A DNA stretch of 64,000 nucleotides from JACRCG01 sp964524835. Its GTDB lineage: Bacteria > Desulfobacterota > Desulfuromonadia > Geobacterales > Pseudopelobacteraceae. The stretch is taken from positions 141,599 to 205,598 of the forward strand of contig CAZGEG010000004.1 in the NCBI GenBank assembly GCA_964524835.1, given 5' to 3'. Under the pieces are notes generated by a model that did not search any database, was not told the origin of the DNA, and worked only from the letters and a program-made list of their open reading frames with translations. The position numbers were made by a program, and so were the translations under genes. Of this stretch, positions 63,804 through 64,000 are shown piece after piece; positions within the stretch are counted from its first letter, which is position 1, and every line of letters begins with the position of its first letter.

Positions 63804-64000
63804 CGGAATTTATGTTTTCGCAACTGGAATGCCAGGATTCGAGGGGAGAGATTTGACAAAGTCTCTAGCTCACGAAGCGGGACGCAAGGGCGTAGGATAC
63901 CCATATCTTGAGGCCCTGGCAGATTCCGGCGCAGATAGCCGACAAGAAATTAGGGACACTCCCTATTTGTTTTGAAAGGCCGTCCTCTTCTTTTGGCTTT

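Noticed and set aside
63787..63975. 62-codon frame at the window's end
   Set aside because: No recognisable domain, and it covers the promoter and a repeated motif; may be noncoding. Without sequence beyond 64000 it cannot be supported.
1..64000. tRNA, rRNA, prophage or insertion-sequence genes
   Set aside because: No cloverleaf-like stretch, rRNA segment, integrase or transposase was recognised by eye; small RNAs cannot be excluded without a model search.

Overview
The window looks like a chromosome segment of a Geobacteraceae-type deltaproteobacterium (Desulfuromonadales: Geobacter, Trichlorobacter or Pelobacter propionicus-like). The clues are a eukaryotic-type citrate synthase, multihaem c-type cytochromes, an RND transporter resembling HpnN, desulfoferrodoxin, and an atypical type II secretion operon with PilM/N/O-like parts. 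This assignment is inferred from protein character; no rRNA, tRNA or other taxonomic marker was seen.

Layout. 1-7073: envelope genes (3' part of an RND/HpnN-like transporter, an LtaS-like alkaline-phosphatase-superfamily enzyme, an IPT/TIG protein, lptG, lptF). 7197-7327: a pair of C-rich palindromes. 7336-16330: a very large type I-E CRISPR array of 147 conserved repeats plus one decayed repeat in register, read on the minus strand. 16331-24845: leader and a complete I-E operon, cas3-cse1-cse2-cas7e-cas5e-cas6e-cas1-cas2, all minus. 24950-25792: a palindrome upstream of cas3, more C-rich palindromes, and a DEDDh exonuclease. 25973-30895: desulfoferrodoxin, citrate synthase, an M24 peptidase and a ParA-like ATPase. 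30946-47330: one unbroken minus-strand run of 16 genes, in order gspF, gspE, pilM, pilN, pilO, pilP/gspC-like, a secretin fused to a cohesin domain, three pseudopilins, ftsE, ftsX, envC, a C-terminal processing protease, a cohesin protein with a dockerin-like tail, and a YibQ-type deacetylase. 47433-51861: a second minus-strand operon with a glycosyltransferase, a small membrane protein, an NHL lipoprotein and three multihaem cytochromes. 52168-56112: a Cache sensor kinase, a sigma-54 response regulator and a methyltransferase. 56180-61397: glpK, pcnB, an NYN-LOTUS protein and a DUF6178 protein. 61726-63746: a 55-residue Cys-rich protein, a DUF4124 protein, a decayed copy of the pcnB 5' end, and an AAA/DUF4143 ATPase with an inverted repeat over its promoter.

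How the parts may work together. The CRISPR operon has adaptation, processing, Cascade and Cas3 genes with catalytic residues in place, so the locus looks functional. Most of the unusual signal is in the array: two pairs of identical spacers, a spacer that is itself a perfect hairpin, three consecutive 31-nt AT-rich spacers, two repeats with an altered PAM-derived terminal base, and a decayed trailer repeat next to a REP-like palindrome.

The 16-gene run links a secretion machine (inner-membrane platform, ATPase, pseudopilins, secretin) to peptidoglycan remodelling (FtsEX-EnvC, CtpA, YibQ). It also has cohesin-like modules on both the secretin and a separate exported protein. This is the best candidate for an under-described system. 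Physical linkage is seen in the sequence; functional coupling is inference.
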